A DNA stretch of 64,000 nucleotides from Gemmatimonadota bacterium (GCA_016712265.1 JADJRJ010000011.1:1-64000), one strand, 5' to 3'; counted from the stretch's first letter, positions 40,628-49,180 are shown. Notes: generated by a model from the sequence alone, not told the origin. Made by a program: numbers and translations.

Positions 40628-40839
40628 CCCCACCCGATCGCCACGAACTGCTCGACGACGCCCTGTCCCATGCCCGTCGTCTCGCACGGGGGCTGGGGAT
40701 GATGGAGCCCGATGCGCTCGGCATCGCCAGCGCGGGCATGACACACCACTACGTCCGAGACCGGCACGCATCGGCTCTGCATGGGCTGATATTCGACCTG
40801 GAGGACGCGTTGAAGAAGGAGAAGGCGACATGCGCCTGA
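40624..40839 (+). CDS. Small helical hypothetical protein
   Basis: 71 aa from MTPPDRHELLDDALSHARRL (ATGA overlap). RHASALHGLIFDLEDALKKE is helical. Unknown. Confidence 0.45.
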   Translation: MTPPDRHELLDDALSHARRLARGLGMMEPDALGIASAGMTHHYVRDRHASALHGLIFDLEDALKKEKATCA

Positions 40840-41054
40840 CGATCCACGCGAGCGTCCCGCCAGAATGGTGGGAGCAGTGCGCGAGGGTGGCGGCTCGTTT
40901 CGATCGAGAGCACCCGGCCCCACACCGCGACTGCATCTATGGCATGCGGGACCCCAGCCCCGGCGACCTCAGCTTCTATGTCACGCGCACCAAGGCCGGG
41001 GGGATGGCGATCCGCGCATGGCAGGACAAGCCCACGAAGGAGCCCACGCCATGA
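40830..41054 (+). CDS. Small hypothetical protein
   Basis: 74 aa, MRLTIHASVPPEWWEQCARV then PSPGDLSFYVTRTKAGGMAI. Overlaps the previous gene by 10 bases. Unknown. Confidence 0.45.
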   Translation: MRLTIHASVPPEWWEQCARVAARFDREHPAPHRDCIYGMRDPSPGDLSFYVTRTKAGGMAIRAWQDKPTKEPTP

Positions 41055-41476
41055 CCGAGCCGATGACGGATGCGGAGCTGGAAGTGTGGCGCGAAGTCCT
41101 CGCCGGACGCGAGTACAGCAGTCGCACTCTAGATGTCTACGCCACGGCGATGAGCCATCTCATCGCCCGCCTCGACGCCGAGCGTTCCCGAGCCGACGCC
41201 GCCGAGGCCGCCCGAGACGCGGCGCTCGCCAGGGCGATCCCGGAGCCGGTGCTGATGGAGACGATCGAGCAGGTCGAGGCGCTGCCGCCGGGCCTCTACC
41301 TCTACGGCAATCCGCGCGCACGAATTCTGGTCAACATCACGGAGCGCCATCCCGGCGGCGTCTGGACATTCCTCAGCACCGACGACGTCCGCAACGATCG
41401 CCTGATGGTAAACGTGTGGATCGCCGGCCCCCTCCCCGACCTACCCATCCCCACGAACGGAGATGCGAATGTCTAA
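41051..41476 (+). CDS. Hypothetical protein, paralogue of 36775-37161
   Basis: 141 aa. MTEPMTDAELEVWREVLAGR, coiled part SHLIARLDAERSRADAAEAA, then LPPGLYLYGNPRA and VNVWIAGPLPDLPIPTN. Shares its ends with the protein at 36775-37161. Unknown. Confidence 0.5.
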   Translation: MTEPMTDAELEVWREVLAGREYSSRTLDVYATAMSHLIARLDAERSRADAAEAARDAALARAIPEPVLMETIEQVEALPPGLYLYGNPRARILVNITERHPGGVWTFLSTDDVRNDRLMVNVWIAGPLPDLPIPTNGDANV

Positions 41477-41777
41477 GCGATCCGCGCGCGCCTCGGCCAT
41501 GACCGGGCAGTGGACGGTCGGGATGCTGCGATCCGCGATCGAGCGAGCCCGGGGTGCGCACGTCATGAGCGTCGTGAACCCAACCATCCCGCACGGGAAG
41601 GCGCTCGACATCTATATGGCGGCCCTCGCTGATCTCGACGATGCCGAGCGTCCTGTTCCGATGGTGCCTGACGTCTACACCGGGCGGAACAGGCCCAGCG
41701 GCATGGCGCTGACCATGATCAACATCCTGCAGGATTGCGACAACCCGCCCATCCCCACGCCGACGCAGGAGGGCTGA
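41469..41777 (+). CDS. Hypothetical protein
   Basis: 102 aa from the ATG at 41469, placed 8 bases after GGAG. TGQWTVGMLRSAIERARG and ALDIYMAALADLDDA are helical. Unknown. Confidence 0.45.
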   Translation: MSKRSARASAMTGQWTVGMLRSAIERARGAHVMSVVNPTIPHGKALDIYMAALADLDDAERPVPMVPDVYTGRNRPSGMALTMINILQDCDNPPIPTPTQEG

Positions 41778-41779
41778 AA

Positions 41780-42097
41780 ATGGCCGATATCCCGGCCCTG
41801 AAATGGCGCCCGATCGCGGAAGCGCCGATGGATGGCACGCCGATCATCGGCACGCGCTTGCGAGCTCGCTATTCGGACGAGCGGTTCCTGGCCATCGTCT
41901 GGTGGCAGGCCGAGTTCGACGCATGGATCGCCGGCGCGCGAGAGATGTGCATGCACAACGGTTACACCTTCGAGGACGGCAGCGCGCGTCGCCTTCACTC
42001 GCCGGATATCCGGGAGCCCGATCACTGGGTTCCGTGGCCGCAGGACCCCGCCCACCCCTCCCGCGCCACGCCCGAGGAGCCGACCGATGACCGCTGA
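41780..42097 (+). CDS. DUF551-like hypothetical protein
   Basis: 105 aa from MADIPALKWRPIAEAPMDGT. The 'WRPIxxAPxDGTxIIG' start, followed by VWWQAEFDAWIAGA and DHWVPWPQ, marks the small DUF551-like family of phage proteins. Unknown function. Confidence 0.55.
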   Translation: MADIPALKWRPIAEAPMDGTPIIGTRLRARYSDERFLAIVWWQAEFDAWIAGAREMCMHNGYTFEDGSARRLHSPDIREPDHWVPWPQDPAHPSRATPEEPTDDR

Positions 42098-43340
42098 GAC
42101 CATCACCAGAGAAGATATCAAGCGGCTGCGTGACGTCAGCCACCGCCAACGCGATCGTGCCTATCTGGGCGCAGGGTCCATTATCCGTGGCCGCTACGAA
42201 GCGCTCCTCGATATGGCCGAGGCCCACCTCGCCGAGCCCGCTCGCCTCGCCGCCGCCCGAGCCGAGGGGGTGCGGGAGGGGATCGAGATCGCGGCGCGCT
42301 ACCATGAGGGCAAAGCGGACGTCTACCGGGACAACCGCGCTCAGTTCGGGTTTTTGCATACATCCTACGCTGCCGAAATTCGCTCCCTCTCCCCAGCGCC
42401 GGCCCCGTGGACCCCGACGCACCGGCACTACAAGGGCGGGCTGTATCGGGAGATAGAGCGGCTCCCTGATCGGTCGGACGATGGCGCCCGGCCAGAGGGC
42501 ATCGTCGTATACGAGGGCGAGGATGGGGGGCGGCACTCGATCGACGCGCGGCGGTTCGACGGCATGGTAGCGGCCTACGCTCTCGACGGGGCAGTCAGTC
42601 CGACCGGCGAATACGCCCGCCGCTTTGAGCCGATCAATCCAGCGCCGGCCGAGGCGCCCAAGGCCCTCACGCGGTGTCAGGCCGCCAGCCTCCGCAACGA
42701 TGGCGAATGCTCGCATCCGCTGTGCCCGGTGCCGCACGGCTCGAAGGGGGTCGCCCGGCTCGTCTGCACGCTCCCCGGCGTGGGCGACGACTATGTGGAC
42801 GAGGACGACTTGCCGCCGGCCGAGGCGCCCACCACCCCGGCTTGTACCGTCGTCGTGTGGGATGGGCATGGCGATGTGCCGACGCCCCCGATCCTCGACG
42901 AGCAAATGAACCTATCCGCCGAAGACTGGCGGAGGATCGCGGAGGCGCTGCCAGCGCCGACCGTCGAGGCGAGCGCATCCGTGGCGGAGGGCTTGACCGT
43001 CAAGACGTATGACCCCGAGACGGGCCGCACGTCGATCCGAGATCGTCAGCCGCCGGGCCTTCCGAGCGGGTGGGTTCGCGGCGTCCAGTACCTCGCCAAG
43101 GATGGCCGAGGGCAGTGGTACTACCTCAACCATGATTGGACGTGGCAGACCTGCCCGCCGTCCGATAGCCCGTTCGAACACATCGCCGCCCTGGAGGCGG
43201 AGAACAAAGCGCTGCGGGAGCGCGGCGCTCTGGTCGTGCAGGCGCTCGACGGGCCGGGCGCCAACGCGCAATTGCTCGTGTCGGCCGTGGACGGTCTGCG
43301 CGCCCTCCTCCAGGGCCAGGGAGGGGCGGATGGCCGGTGA
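42087..43340 (+). CDS. Large mosaic early protein
   Basis: 417 aa. A helical start (TREDIKRLRDVSHRQRDRAY, ARAEGVREGIEIAARYHEG) is followed by several short unrelated segments: YKGGLYREIERLPDRS, SPTGEYARRFEPI, YLAKDGRGQWYYLNHDWTW and a coiled end (IAALEAENKALRERGALVV). It reads like several small phage proteins joined. No catalytic motif. Overlaps the next HNH gene by 11 bases. Confidence 0.5.
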   Translation: MTAETITREDIKRLRDVSHRQRDRAYLGAGSIIRGRYEALLDMAEAHLAEPARLAAARAEGVREGIEIAARYHEGKADVYRDNRAQFGFLHTSYAAEIRSLSPAPAPWTPTHRHYKGGLYREIERLPDRSDDGARPEGIVVYEGEDGGRHSIDARRFDGMVAAYALDGAVSPTGEYARRFEPINPAPAEAPKALTRCQAASLRNDGECSHPLCPVPHGSKGVARLVCTLPGVGDDYVDEDDLPPAEAPTTPACTVVVWDGHGDVPTPPILDEQMNLSAEDWRRIAEALPAPTVEASASVAEGLTVKTYDPETGRTSIRDRQPPGLPSGWVRGVQYLAKDGRGQWYYLNHDWTWQTCPPSDSPFEHIAALEAENKALRERGALVVQALDGPGANAQLLVSAVDGLRALLQGQGGADGR

Positions 43341-43926
43341 GCGGCTGACGGTGCTCGACGTCCCTCGATTGGCCGCCAAGATCAATGCGCGTGGAGCGTG
43401 CTGGCTATGGCTGGGCGCAGCGTCTCAGGACGGCTATGGCACTGTGGCCTGGAACGGGAAGACCCGAAAAGTTCACCGCATCTCATTCGAGATCACCAAC
43501 GGGCCGATCGAGGCCGGGCTTTTCGTTTGCCATCGGTGCGACAACCCGCCGTGCGTTAACCCAGACCACCTGTTCGTCGGGACTGCGGCGGACAACATGC
43601 GGGACGCCCGCGCGAAGGGCCGGCTGCGAGCGACGATCACATCGGATCAAGCCCATTTCAAAGCTGGCCATGCCCCGCGCGGGGAGCGCGCGAGTGGTGC
43701 GCTGCTGACACAAGCCCAGGCCGCGGAGTTGCTTGTCCGCGGCGCCGCCGGAGAACGAACTTCTGATCTCGCGCGAGAGTACGGCGTTGGCCGCACCACC
43801 GTTCAACAACTCTTTCGCGGCGAAACTTGGCGTGACCTTGAGCGTCCCGCTGGACTGCCGCGGCCGAGCGGGCGCTACCAACGCCAAGCCGGCCGCCGCG
43901 CCCTGGAGGAGGCTGACCATGGTTGA
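43330..43926 (+). CDS. HNH homing-type endonuclease
   Basis: 198 aa. CWLWLGAASQDGYGTVAWNG, KVHRISFEITNGPIEAGLFV and CHRCDNPPCVNPDHLFVG give the HNH_3 motif with two Cys pairs and H-N-H residues. The C-terminal half has a helix-turn-helix (TSDLAREYGVGRTTVQQLF) for target binding. A free-standing selfish gene that is related to 45384-45923. Confidence 0.8.
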   Translation: MAGERLTVLDVPRLAAKINARGACWLWLGAASQDGYGTVAWNGKTRKVHRISFEITNGPIEAGLFVCHRCDNPPCVNPDHLFVGTAADNMRDARAKGRLRATITSDQAHFKAGHAPRGERASGALLTQAQAAELLVRGAAGERTSDLAREYGVGRTTVQQLFRGETWRDLERPAGLPRPSGRYQRQAGRRALEEADHG

Positions 43927-44278
43927 CGCACGGGTGCTGCGGGAACTGGCGCAGGAGGTCGCGCGGCTAAGCGGCTCGGATGCATCAATCGATGCATCAA
44001 TTCGGCGGGCTCTTAGGGGCTGGCATCCCCTGTCGGGGGTCTTGATTACCCCTACGCGGACGCTTTCCGAGGCGGCGGAACTGATGCCGGAAGGCTGGTT
44101 CGTGAAGGTCGAGAAGAACAGCCACAACTGGTGGGTCTGCGTCGCCCGGAGCCGGGGCTACAGCGAGCAGTGGTCGTGCGACACCATAGCCGCGACTGAG
44201 CCGCTTGCTCGCGCCGCCTGCGCCCTCCGCGCCATCGCATCCGATATCGAGGCGAAGGAGGCCGATCGCCATGCCTGA
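43919..44278 (+). CDS. Hypothetical protein
   Basis: 119 aa. VLRELAQEVARLSGSDASID then GWHPLSGVLITPTRTLSEAA and LARAACALRAIASDIEA. Belongs to the small proteins with an 'ALxxxD' C-terminal helix that sit in early operons. Unknown. Confidence 0.5.
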   Translation: MVDARVLRELAQEVARLSGSDASIDASIRRALRGWHPLSGVLITPTRTLSEAAELMPEGWFVKVEKNSHNWWVCVARSRGYSEQWSCDTIAATEPLARAACALRAIASDIEAKEADRHA

Positions 44279-44540
44279 CTGGCGACGGATGGAAATGGCG
44301 CCCGGCGACGGCACGCCGATCCGCGTCCGCACGGCCGGCGGGCACGTTCTGATCGCCTCGTGGCGGCCAGTCGATGATCCCGATCAGGAGTGCGGCGCAT
44401 GGCACGCCGAAACCGAAGGCGACCACCCTCCATGCTGGTCGGATGGCGTCTGCTGGGAGATCAACGAGGACATGGAGCCGAGCGATCCGCCCGCCGAGTG
44501 GCAACCCCTCCCCTCACCCCCGGAGACCGAGAATGGCTGA
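44271..44540 (+). CDS. Small acidic hypothetical protein
   Basis: 89 aa, MPDWRRMEMAPGDGTPIRVR then VLIASWRPVDDPDQECGAWH. Another 'MAPxDGTPIxxR' protein, distantly like the one at 41780. Unknown. Confidence 0.5.
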   Translation: MPDWRRMEMAPGDGTPIRVRTAGGHVLIASWRPVDDPDQECGAWHAETEGDHPPCWSDGVCWEINEDMEPSDPPAEWQPLPSPPETENG

Positions 44541-44922
44541 GACCCGCGACTTCCACATCAGCGACATCCTGACCATGACGACCGGAATGCTCGTCTCGAC
44601 GCGTCATATGAGCGGTCTGCACGAGCTGGCCGAATGGATAGCCGGTGGCCCGGTCTGGACGCACCAGCTTCCCCGCGTCATGCGAGAGGCAGCTCCGGTG
44701 CTGCTCGCGGCGCACCCGCATCTCGCTGGCGCCGATTGCGAAGGCGTCACGCCTGAGAACATCGCGGCCCGGACTGCCGGGTGGGTGGCACAGTTCGGCG
44801 AAACGCTGCCGGTGCCGCGCATGTCCAGCGACCAGCACGAGCGGATCGACCCCATTTCGGAACTCGCCGAGAAGGTCCACCCGTCCCGCATCCTCGTCGT
44901 AGAGACCCCCGATGCCGGGTGA
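44533..44922 (+). CDS. DUF7736-like hypothetical protein
   Basis: 129 aa. FHISDILTMTTGMLVSTRHM, SGLHELAEWIAGGPVWTHQL and PRVMREAAPVLLAAHPHLAG match a known family of phage proteins (the 'HISDILSxTTG ... THQLPR' set). No function is assigned to this family to my knowledge. Confidence 0.6.
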   Translation: MAETRDFHISDILTMTTGMLVSTRHMSGLHELAEWIAGGPVWTHQLPRVMREAAPVLLAAHPHLAGADCEGVTPENIAARTAGWVAQFGETLPVPRMSSDQHERIDPISELAEKVHPSRILVVETPDAG

Positions 44923-45016
44923 GACGATAGAGAGGGCGGCGATCCGGCGGTACACCACGGTCTGGTCCATGCCGCGCCCGATGCGGCACAATGGCGAGAA
45001 GGAGCCCCGCGCATGA
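44912..45016 (+). CDS. Small protein, 34 residues
   Basis: MPGETIERAAIRRYTTVWSM then PRPMRHNGEKEPRA. 'IERAAIR...VWSxPRPxRH' is seen in small phage proteins. Overlaps both neighbours by 4-11 bases, which favours real translation. Confidence 0.5.
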   Translation: MPGETIERAAIRRYTTVWSMPRPMRHNGEKEPRA

Positions 45017-45387
45017 ACCAACCCACGACGCCGGAAGGGCTATCGACCACTCTCGCCCGCATCGAAGCCTTCAACCACGGTCTAGCAACCGACGGCATCA
45101 AGGCCGAGCGGTCCGTGATCGACGCCGCCAAGGGCATCGTCATCGACGCGCCCGACGACTGGCGCCTGCCGCAACTGTGCCTATCGGATGATGGCGAGAT
45201 CGGTCTCGACTGGTACGGGCCGGGTGGCGAGATCCATATGGCTATCGATCTTGAAGTCGTTGCGTGGATCGCCATCGGGCCGGACCGCGGCTTAGCCGAT
45301 GGTGGGGTTTTCGATCTGGGCGCGCCGATACCAGAGCCGGTCATCCTGCTGATGCATGCGATCTATTCGACGGAGCCCCGCGCATGA
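45013..45387 (+). CDS. Hypothetical protein
   Basis: 124 aa. DDWRLPQLCLSDDGEIGLDW, YGPGGEIHMAIDLEVVAWIA, consistent with an alpha/beta fold. Packed by overlaps. Unknown. Confidence 0.45.
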   Translation: MNQPTTPEGLSTTLARIEAFNHGLATDGIKAERSVIDAAKGIVIDAPDDWRLPQLCLSDDGEIGLDWYGPGGEIHMAIDLEVVAWIAIGPDRGLADGGVFDLGAPIPEPVILLMHAIYSTEPRA

Positions 45388-45923
45388 ACGCCACCCCGAT
45401 GACGGCGGAGGAATATGCAGGGCCGTGGACGACGGGCCGCGAAACGGTTGCGGCAGTCATGGCGCATCTTGCCGCCGAATACGGTGCCAACGCCTGCTGG
45501 GAATGGCCACGATCCCGGAACCGTACCGGATACGGCGTAGTCTGCTGGCAGGTCGGCCGGCGGAAGCGAGACAAGAGATCAACGTCGGCGCACCGTCTGG
45601 CTTGGATGGCCCACACCGGGCAATCTCTGGGTCGGCTCCAGTTCGTCTGCCACCGATGTGACAACCCGCCGTGCATTAACCCGGCGCACCTGTTCGTCGG
45701 CTCGCCGCAGGACAACACGACGGACATGATCGCGAAAGGCCGGCAATGGGCGGGGCCGCGGCCCGGCCGGCCGCGCCTACTCTCTCCCGACGCCGAACGC
45801 GTTGCGGCGCTGGACAGACGATCCTTGCGGGACGTCGCATGGGACTACGGCGTCACGTCTGGCACGGTTGCGCGGTGGCGCAGAGAGCATCGCCCCACCC
45901 CCACCGGGAGGGCGGAGGGATGA
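45384..45923 (+). CDS. HNH homing-type endonuclease
   Basis: 179 aa. CWEWPRSRNRTGYGVVCW, SAHRLAWMAHTGQSLGRLQF and CHRCDNPPCINPAHLFVG are the HNH_3 core. DVAWDYGVTSGTVARWRREH at the C-terminus is a helix-turn-helix. Same family as 43330-43926. Confidence 0.8.
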   Translation: MNATPMTAEEYAGPWTTGRETVAAVMAHLAAEYGANACWEWPRSRNRTGYGVVCWQVGRRKRDKRSTSAHRLAWMAHTGQSLGRLQFVCHRCDNPPCINPAHLFVGSPQDNTTDMIAKGRQWAGPRPGRPRLLSPDAERVAALDRRSLRDVAWDYGVTSGTVARWRREHRPTPTGRAEG

Positions 45924-46213
45924 GCGGAGCGGCAACTCTCAACACGGCGCAGATGGCGCTACTGACCCGGCTCGCCAACAGGCACTACATAGGCCACTCG
46001 CGATACGGACGGGGCGCTTGGCTCTACTCCGCGGACCGCCGATGGCCACTCGGCAGAGTGCGGCTCGCAGACCTCCGCAATCTGGTCCGGCTCGGGCTCG
46101 TGGCGCGAAACGACCTCTACAATGATGACCCGAAGCAGTTCCCAAGTTGCGCGTTCATCACCCCCGCCGGCCGCGCCTATCTCTCCTCCCTGCCTGAGAG
46201 GACGACGAGATGA
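45920..46213 (+). CDS. Small winged-helix-like protein
   Basis: 97 aa. LNTAQMALLTRLANRHYIGH, DLRNLVRLGLVARND and FITPAGRAYLSSL. The plan (helix, helix, 'GLV...hTxxGRxxL') resembles winged-helix proteins. Unknown. Confidence 0.5.
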   Translation: MSGAATLNTAQMALLTRLANRHYIGHSRYGRGAWLYSADRRWPLGRVRLADLRNLVRLGLVARNDLYNDDPKQFPSCAFITPAGRAYLSSLPERTTR

Positions 46214-46998
46214 ACAACCTATCGAGAACCTTCGTGGGCCATGCGGCCGACGTTGCTCTGGGAAACGAGATTCTGCGAGGCGTCGTCGGATCAACGGCGC
46301 ACGGAACGGCCATCGAGGGGCAGGACGATCGCGATGAGATGGGCGTGTTCGTCGAGCCCGCAGAATACGTCTGCGGCCTGACGTCGTGCGACCACTACAT
46401 CTACCGAGACAAGCCCGAGGGCGTTCGGAGCGGGCCGGGCGACCTCGACCTGACGATGTATAGCCTTCGCAAGTTCTGTCGTCTTGCCGCGGATGGGAAT
46501 CCGACTGTCATCGTCCTGCTGTGGCTCCCGTCGCATGTCACGACGACGCCGATCGGGCGGGGCTTGGTGGGCATGCGCACGTCATTCATCAGCGCAGAGT
46601 CCGGGCGCCGATTTCTGGGTTACCTGACATCGCAAAAGATGCGGCTAACAGGCGAGCGGTCTCGCACGGTCAATCGCCCGGAACTGGTGGAGAAATACGG
46701 ATACGACACAAAGTTCGCGATGCACGCGTTACGACTTGGCCTACAGGGCATCGAGATGCTGACGCATGGCCACATCAGCCTGCCGGCGCCAGAGCCCGAT
46801 CTATCCACGCTGCGGGCGGTCCGGTCGGGCGCCGTGTCCTACGACGAGGCGCTGGCACTCATCAGCGACGCAGAGCAGCGGCTGAAATGGCTGGTAGACG
46901 ACAGCCGGCGAACTGTGGACCGCACCGCCATCAACCGATTCCTCGTCGAGGCGCACAACGACCACTGGTCCCGCCCCACCCCCGGAGACGCCGCATGA
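46210..46998 (+). CDS. Nucleotidyltransferase-superfamily protein (RlaP-like)
   Basis: 262 aa. ILRGVVGSTAHGTAIEGQDD then RDEMGVFVEP holds the GS...D-x-D-type core of polymerase-beta-like nucleotidyltransferases. DLTMYSLRKFCRLAADGNPT and KFAMHALRLGLQGIEML complete the family pattern. Such proteins are common in phages and may modify tRNA, protein or small nucleotides. Substrate unknown. Confidence 0.7.
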   Translation: MNNLSRTFVGHAADVALGNEILRGVVGSTAHGTAIEGQDDRDEMGVFVEPAEYVCGLTSCDHYIYRDKPEGVRSGPGDLDLTMYSLRKFCRLAADGNPTVIVLLWLPSHVTTTPIGRGLVGMRTSFISAESGRRFLGYLTSQKMRLTGERSRTVNRPELVEKYGYDTKFAMHALRLGLQGIEMLTHGHISLPAPEPDLSTLRAVRSGAVSYDEALALISDAEQRLKWLVDDSRRTVDRTAINRFLVEAHNDHWSRPTPGDAA

Positions 46999-47222
46999 GC
47001 GACGAGCACCACATGATCGCCTGCGGCCAGCACGCTGAGGCGCGGCGCGTGGCCGAAGCCCGCATCGCCGCCCTCGAAGCCACGGTTGCGAGGCTGACGG
47101 CTGTGATTTCCCCAAGCGACCTTCGGGCTTTCGAGACGGCGTGGGCCGCTGACGCCGCAAGCGGCGGAGACGGCACGCTCGCCGCCCTCACCGTCTTCCT
47201 GGAACGGAGGATGAAGGGATGA
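46995..47222 (+). CDS. Small coiled-coil protein
   Basis: 75 aa, ARRVAEARIAALEATVARLT then a helical end LAALTVFLERRMKG. Unknown. Confidence 0.45.
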   Translation: MSDEHHMIACGQHAEARRVAEARIAALEATVARLTAVISPSDLRAFETAWAADAASGGDGTLAALTVFLERRMKG

Positions 47223-47530
47223 TGACGGACTACAGCGCGAAAGCGCCACGCGAAGTCCTGCGCCGCCTGCTGGCGATGGCAACGCCCGGCCCGTGGACCA
47301 CGGACGGAGAAAACCGCGACGACTTGCAGAAACCGTATCGCTTCGGCCCGCAGGTCGTCTATGCCGATACCGATTGCGATGTGCATCCGATCGCCGATTG
47401 CTCGTGCAACCATACATGCCGAGACGAAGACGAAGCGGCGAACAACGGGAAGCTGATCGCGGCGGCGGTCAACGCACTCGGGCCACTGCTCGATTACATC
47501 GACGAACTCGAAGCCAAGGCCCGCCCATGA
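47219..47530 (+). CDS. TPGPW-type phage protein
   Basis: 103 aa. LLAMATPGPWTTDGENRDDL and EAANNGKLIAAAVNALGPLL: 'TPGPW' and 'AAxxNGKLIAAAxNAhPxLL' place it in the same broad family as 35875-36231. Cys/His residues in the middle could bind metal. Confidence 0.6.
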   Translation: MMTDYSAKAPREVLRRLLAMATPGPWTTDGENRDDLQKPYRFGPQVVYADTDCDVHPIADCSCNHTCRDEDEAANNGKLIAAAVNALGPLLDYIDELEAKARP

Positions 47531-47727
47531 CCACCATCCGAGAGACGATCGCGCGGGCGATCTATGCCAGCTTTGCCGGCGGCACGTCCGACGAGACCTT
47601 GGACGACATGGCGTCGGCGATCGCCGAGAGCGGCGCCGACGCCGTCCTCCGCGCCCTCGACGAGGCGGGGCTGGTGGTGGTGAGGAAGGATGCGGCTACG
47701 GCGCCTGACGAGCGCGGATTGCGCTGA
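47527..47727 (+). CDS. Small helical hypothetical protein
   Basis: 66 aa, TTIRETIARAIYASFAGGTS then AIAESGADAVLRALDEAGLV. Last gene of the rightward early operon. Unknown. Confidence 0.5.
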   Translation: MTTIRETIARAIYASFAGGTSDETLDDMASAIAESGADAVLRALDEAGLVVVRKDAATAPDERGLR

Positions 47728-47764
47728 TCTTCGCCCGGCAGTCCTCCCCCGCCGCGCGGAGGAG

Positions 47765-47793
47765 TTGTTGTTCATGTAATGTTCTAGTATGTT
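47765..47793 (+). promoter_or_regulatory. Promoter candidate for HNH element A
   Basis: TTGTTG (47765-47770), 17-base spacer, TATGTT (47788-47793), placed just before the repeated leader. Confidence 0.45.
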
Positions 47794-47930
47794 AGCGAAG
47801 CCGACGCGCGTTGGAGCGCTGCGCCGGCTTCTGACCAACCGTCATGTGGAGCATGACCGCGATGGCTTCCGATTCCATACCAGAAGAATGGCGTCCGGTG
47901 GAAGGCTGGCCTTACGAGGTCAGCAGTCTC
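47794..47930 (+). repeat. HNH-element leader repeat, copy A
   Basis: About 137 bases that recur at 63274-63410 with roughly ten changes. Holds a hairpin (47797-47806 with 47822-47831, one mismatch) around AGCG-ttgga-GCGCT, then the shared start of the HNH gene. Confidence 0.8.
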
Positions 47931-48398
47931 GGGCGCGTGCGGCGCGCGATTGATAGCCTTGGGGCCTCCGGCACATATCCGGGCCGCATTGTGTCGCCGA
48001 AACCGCATCCTACTGGATACTTTTATGTGGTTTTGAGTAAGAACGCCAAAACCCAAACCAAGAAGGTGCACCGGCTGGTCGCCGAAGCGTTTCACGGACC
48101 GGCGCCAGACGCGAAGTCGCATGTCGCTCATTGGGACGGGAACCCTACGAACAATGCCGCATCGAACTTGCGGTGGGCGACACCCGCGGAGAACTATAGG
48201 GACACTGTTCGCCACGGTCGCGCGTACAGAGGCACTGCCGCTTGGACAAACAAACTCTCCGATGAGGACGTCAAGGCCATACGGCATCTGGCGGCTGAAG
48301 GTCGTATGTTGCAACGCGAAATCGCCGCATCATACGGGATCGACCAAGCTCATGTGTCTCAGATACACTTGCGTAAGCGGTGGAAGTGGCTCGTTTAG
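47844..48398 (+). CDS. NUMOD4/HNH endonuclease, copy A
   Basis: 184 aa. IPEEWRPVEGWPYEVSSLG (NUMOD4), VHRLVAEAFHGPAPDAKSHV, WDGNPTNNAASNLRWATPAE (HNH) and a C-terminal helix-turn-helix (LQREIAASYGIDQAHVSQI). Its first 25 residues and leader are shared with the copy at 63324-63878; the rest differs. Starts at 47844 or at the later ATG of MASDSIPEE. Convergent with the spanin gene (4-base overlap). Confidence 0.8.
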   Translation: MWSMTAMASDSIPEEWRPVEGWPYEVSSLGRVRRAIDSLGASGTYPGRIVSPKPHPTGYFYVVLSKNAKTQTKKVHRLVAEAFHGPAPDAKSHVAHWDGNPTNNAASNLRWATPAENYRDTVRHGRAYRGTAAWTNKLSDEDVKAIRHLAAEGRMLQREIAASYGIDQAHVSQIHLRKRWKWLV

Positions 48399-48685
48399 TT
48401 ATCGCGCGGGAAAGCCCGCAGCCGCCTCGCCTCTTCCACCCACTTCCCCGTCGCCCTGATCTGCGCCTCTAGGCCGATAGCCCACTCGTAGACCCGGAGC
48501 AGGTACTCTGCGGCATCAGCATTGGTCACCGGGGGCGATGGCACCGCAGGCCGCTCAGGGACGCGCAGGAGGGCTTGGGGAGGGGCCAGCGGCTCCACCC
48601 GCGTCACCACGATCGGGCCCGGCGTCGAGCTGGCGCACGCGCTCAACAGCAACCCGAATGCTGTCGGGAGCAGGATCATTCGCAT
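48395..48685 (-). CDS. Outer-membrane spanin (Rz1-like lipoprotein)
   Basis: 96 aa. Signal peptide MRMILLPTAFGLLLSAC with lipobox LSAC (Cys17), then a Pro-rich stretch (EPLAPPQALLRVPERPAVP). It starts inside the Rz-like gene in another frame, the usual Rz/Rz1 arrangement, and runs past its end. Joins with the inner spanin to fuse membranes in lysis. Confidence 0.8.
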   Translation of the reverse strand: MRMILLPTAFGLLLSACASSTPGPIVVTRVEPLAPPQALLRVPERPAVPSPPVTNADAAEYLLRVYEWAIGLEAQIRATGKWVEEARRLRAFPRDN

Positions 48686-48977
48686 CGGGGGCGCTCCGTA
48701 TCTCTCGGACGATGGTGACGATGCGGGAGCGGATCACGTCCCGGCCAGTCTCGACCGAGACCACGGCCCGGTCTGCGGCGTCGGTGATGGACTGGCGGAT
48801 CGCCGCCTCTTGCGCCTGGCGCTTCAGATCGTCCCCGAGTTTCGCGATGGCCTTGTCCTTGGCCTCGATCGTGGCGGCGAGCCGCCCCTTGTCCTCGATG
48901 GCGTCGTAGGCGAGGTAGCCCACCCCGCCGAGGGCTGCGGTCAGGCCGAGGATGGCCCACCAGGTGACGGGGATCAC
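48555..48977 (-). CDS. Inner-membrane spanin (Rz-like)
   Basis: 140 aa from a GTG at 48977 (overlaps the previous stop). An N-terminal membrane anchor (WWAILGLTAALGGVGYLAY) is followed by a long periplasmic coiled coil (ATIEAKDKAIAKLGDDLKRQ). The 3' part overlaps the lipoprotein gene, as expected for two-component spanins. Confidence 0.75.
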   Translation of the reverse strand: MIPVTWWAILGLTAALGGVGYLAYDAIEDKGRLAATIEAKDKAIAKLGDDLKRQAQEAAIRQSITDAADRAVVSVETGRDVIRSRIVTIVREIRSAPDANDPAPDSIRVAVERVRQLDAGPDRGDAGGAAGPSPSPPARP

Positions 48978-49180
48978 CGGACCGCCCACTGCCAGAGACG
49001 CCGCAGCGGGCCGACCGGATCGGGGACCGGGATGCGGGCCACCAGCTCGCCGTCGAGACGGCCCCATGCCAGCGCACGGAACCGGGCCTCGGCCTCGTCG
49101 GCGTCACGCGCTTGGAGGGTGAAGCACCACCGCCCGCCCTGGAAGGGATATGAGAAGGTGAAGGTCTTGTCGTCGGTCAT
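48974..49180 (-). CDS. Small hypothetical protein in the lysis block
   Basis: 68 aa from MTDDKTFTFSYPFQGGRWCF. DADEAEARFRALAWGRLDGE then a basic end. Unknown. Confidence 0.45.
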   Translation of the reverse strand: MTDDKTFTFSYPFQGGRWCFTLQARDADEAEARFRALAWGRLDGELVARIPVPDPVGPLRRLWQWAVR

